In this document: positions 62,442-64,000 of the stretch, piece by piece
Layout: the number at the start of each line of letters is the position of its first letter
How positions within the stretch are numbered: the stretch's first letter is position 1
Assembly (NCBI GenBank): GCA_900299195.1
Contig: OMIX01000064.1
Location: 1 to 64,000 of the forward strand
Length of the DNA: 64,000 bases
From: Deltaproteobacteria bacterium
GTDB lineage: Bacteria > Bdellovibrionota > FAC87 > UBA2466
Reading direction: 5' to 3'
Position numbers and translations under genes: made by a program
Notes under the pieces: model-generated
Told to the model about the DNA's origin: nothing
The model's database searches: none
Seen by the model: only the letters and a program-made list of their open reading frames with translations

Positions 62442-63825
62442 AAAAGTGTTGATTTTAGGAGCTGGTTTTACTGGCTTAGCCTCAGCGATCGAGCTCGACA
62501 AGTTAGGAGTACAGGCATCCATAGTAGAACGTTCCCATGAAGTGGCGGGACTCTCTCGAACTTTTGAATTAGCTGGGTTGAAATTTGAGTTGGGACCTCA
62601 TATTTATTTCGATAAAGATAAAGAGGTGACTCAATTCTGGAAGAGCATCGCCGGCGATCAAATGAAAACCTACTATCGTAACAATCGTATCTTTTACGAT
62701 GGGAAATTTATTAAATCACCTCTCAACCTTTTAGACACTGTCATTAAACTCGGACCTATCGCTGTCTTTAGAATTGTGATGAGCTATCTGGTTGACCGCA
62801 CTAAAAAACCCTCTATTGATTCCGCTGAAGATTGGGTCAAATCCAACTTTGGAACTGAGTTATTTCAAAGGTTCTTTAAAGTCTATAACGAAAAAATATG
62901 GGGAATTCCTTGCTCGCAAATGGCCCCAGACTGGGCGGGACAACGAATCAAATCGTCACTCTTCAAAATGGTCCTAAAATCTCTCACCAAAGACAAAGAC
63001 TTCATCATAAAAACTTTTGAATTCCCAACCGGAGGTTCCGAAACTCTTTATAAAAAACAAACTGACAGAATTTTAAATTCCAAACATGTGACATTACGGA
63101 TGGGATGTGAAGCCACGCGCATCCAAAAAACTCCCTCAGGTTTTCAAGTAACTTTCAATAACAACGAAGAACCAGAGGAGTTCACTCATATTATTTCAAC
63201 GATTCACCTAGACCACTTAAACTCCATTCTTGAGCCTAATGATTTCATAAACGAAAAACGAACCCGTAGCGCACTCTCCCAATTGAAGTATAGAAATCTT
63301 ATTTTAGTGAATTTAGTATTTCAAAAAGAGGCGGTCCAAAATTTTAAAGAGCACTGGATTGATATTCATGACCCTTCTATTTCAGCGTTGAGAATCACCA
63401 ACTTTGGAAATCACGAGTTGGGTTTAGGTGATGGGACCCGATGTGGAATTTGCGTCGAATACAACTGCTGGGAAAGCGACGAACTCTGGAAACTGAAAAA
63501 TGAAGAGCTAGTTCATTTAGCTTTAAGTGAAATGAATCGTATGAAACTCACTTCGGGCTCATCTCCAATAGCGCACGAAATCATTCGTTTACCTAGGGCT
63601 TATCCCGTATATTTCAAGGGCTACAAAAACTACATTAATACTATTTTTGAAGAATTTAAAAAGATGGATGGGCTCATTCTAGCTGGTAGAAACAGTCTCT
63701 ATAAATGGAATAACATGCACCACTCAGTAAAAACTGGGTTACTCGCAGCTAGAAACATAGTTGGGGGAAATTACGATCTCTTCTCTGTTAAAGGGATTGT
63801 CTCCATCGGGAAAGAATCAGATTAA
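62431..63825 (+). CDS. FAD-dependent amine oxidase/protoporphyrinogen oxidase-like protein
   Basis: VLILGAGFTGLASAIELDKLGVQASIVERSHEVAGLSRT dinucleotide-binding motif; overlaps wbqC-like gene by 11 bp. Confidence 0.87.
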   Translation: MSHKKVLILGAGFTGLASAIELDKLGVQASIVERSHEVAGLSRTFELAGLKFELGPHIYFDKDKEVTQFWKSIAGDQMKTYYRNNRIFYDGKFIKSPLNLLDTVIKLGPIAVFRIVMSYLVDRTKKPSIDSAEDWVKSNFGTELFQRFFKVYNEKIWGIPCSQMAPDWAGQRIKSSLFKMVLKSLTKDKDFIIKTFEFPTGGSETLYKKQTDRILNSKHVTLRMGCEATRIQKTPSGFQVTFNNNEEPEEFTHIISTIHLDHLNSILEPNDFINEKRTRSALSQLKYRNLILVNLVFQKEAVQNFKEHWIDIHDPSISALRITNFGNHELGLGDGTRCGICVEYNCWESDELWKLKNEELVHLALSEMNRMKLTSGSSPIAHEIIRLPRAYPVYFKGYKNYINTIFEEFKKMDGLILAGRNSLYKWNNMHHSVKTGLLAARNIVGGNYDLFSVKGIVSIGKESD

Positions 63826-63843
63826 TTTTTCAAAAGGCATAAC

Positions 63844-64000
63844 ATGAAACTTTCAATCATTTGTCCCATCTATAACAATGCGCCTAGCATTTCAGAATTG
63901 GTCGAAGAAATTATCCAGGAGACCCAAAAATGCTCTGCCCAATGGGAGCTGATTTTAGTGGATGATAGAAGTACCGATTCAAGTTGGTCTAAAATCAATG
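63844..64000 (+). CDS. Family 2 glycosyltransferase, N-terminal fragment (truncated by window)
   Basis: MKLSIICPIYNNAPSISELVEEIIQETQKCSAQWELILVDDRSTDSSWSKIN. Confidence 0.88.
   Translation, partial: MKLSIICPIYNNAPSISELVEEIIQETQKCSAQWELILVDDRSTDSSWSKIN

Noticed and set aside
1-64000. CRISPR array, prophage, toxin-antitoxin or restriction-modification genes
   Set aside because: No regularly spaced repeats and no recognisable protein of these classes was found

Overview
The 64 kb window looks like one continuous bacterial chromosome segment. No phage, integron, CRISPR array or intact transposon was recognised. It opens with the 3' end of tuf, then rpmG and tRNA-Trp(CCA), an inserted CBS-domain gene and an antisense fur-like gene, and the secE-nusG-rplKAJL-rpoBC block. 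After that come a RluA-type pseudouridine synthase, epmA-like EF-P lysyltransferase, a heterodimeric ABC exporter pair, clpB, an HtrA/DegP protease, a PfkB kinase and a FYDLN-acid protein. Next are a compact Tad/Flp-like pilus operon without its motor genes, cardiolipin synthase, a PhaR-type regulator, pilMNOPQ, an RDD protein, ssb, hemW and an M16 peptidase. Then come the system II cytochrome c maturation genes (ResB/CcsA), YgfZ-DUF971-Mrp, a secreted hydrolase, two monoheme proteins, a Ser/Thr kinase, lysA, a glycosyltransferase, a NitT/TauT-like ABC transporter without a visible binding protein, and the start of a surface-polysaccharide cluster. Gene content suggests a Bdellovibrionota/Deltaproteobacteria-like organism, but this is inference only. 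The least explained items are: (1) a ~224-nt multi-hairpin region on the minus strand (53843-54066) with an 8-bp potential pseudoknot and a strong intrinsic terminator; (2) a 143-bp REP/MITE-like element (50254-50396) with perfect 32-bp inverted arms that fills a convergent intergenic gap; (3) a sigma54-like promoter in front of the Flp pilin; (4) an RpoH-like promoter in front of clpB; (5) an orphan palindrome at 30541-30581.
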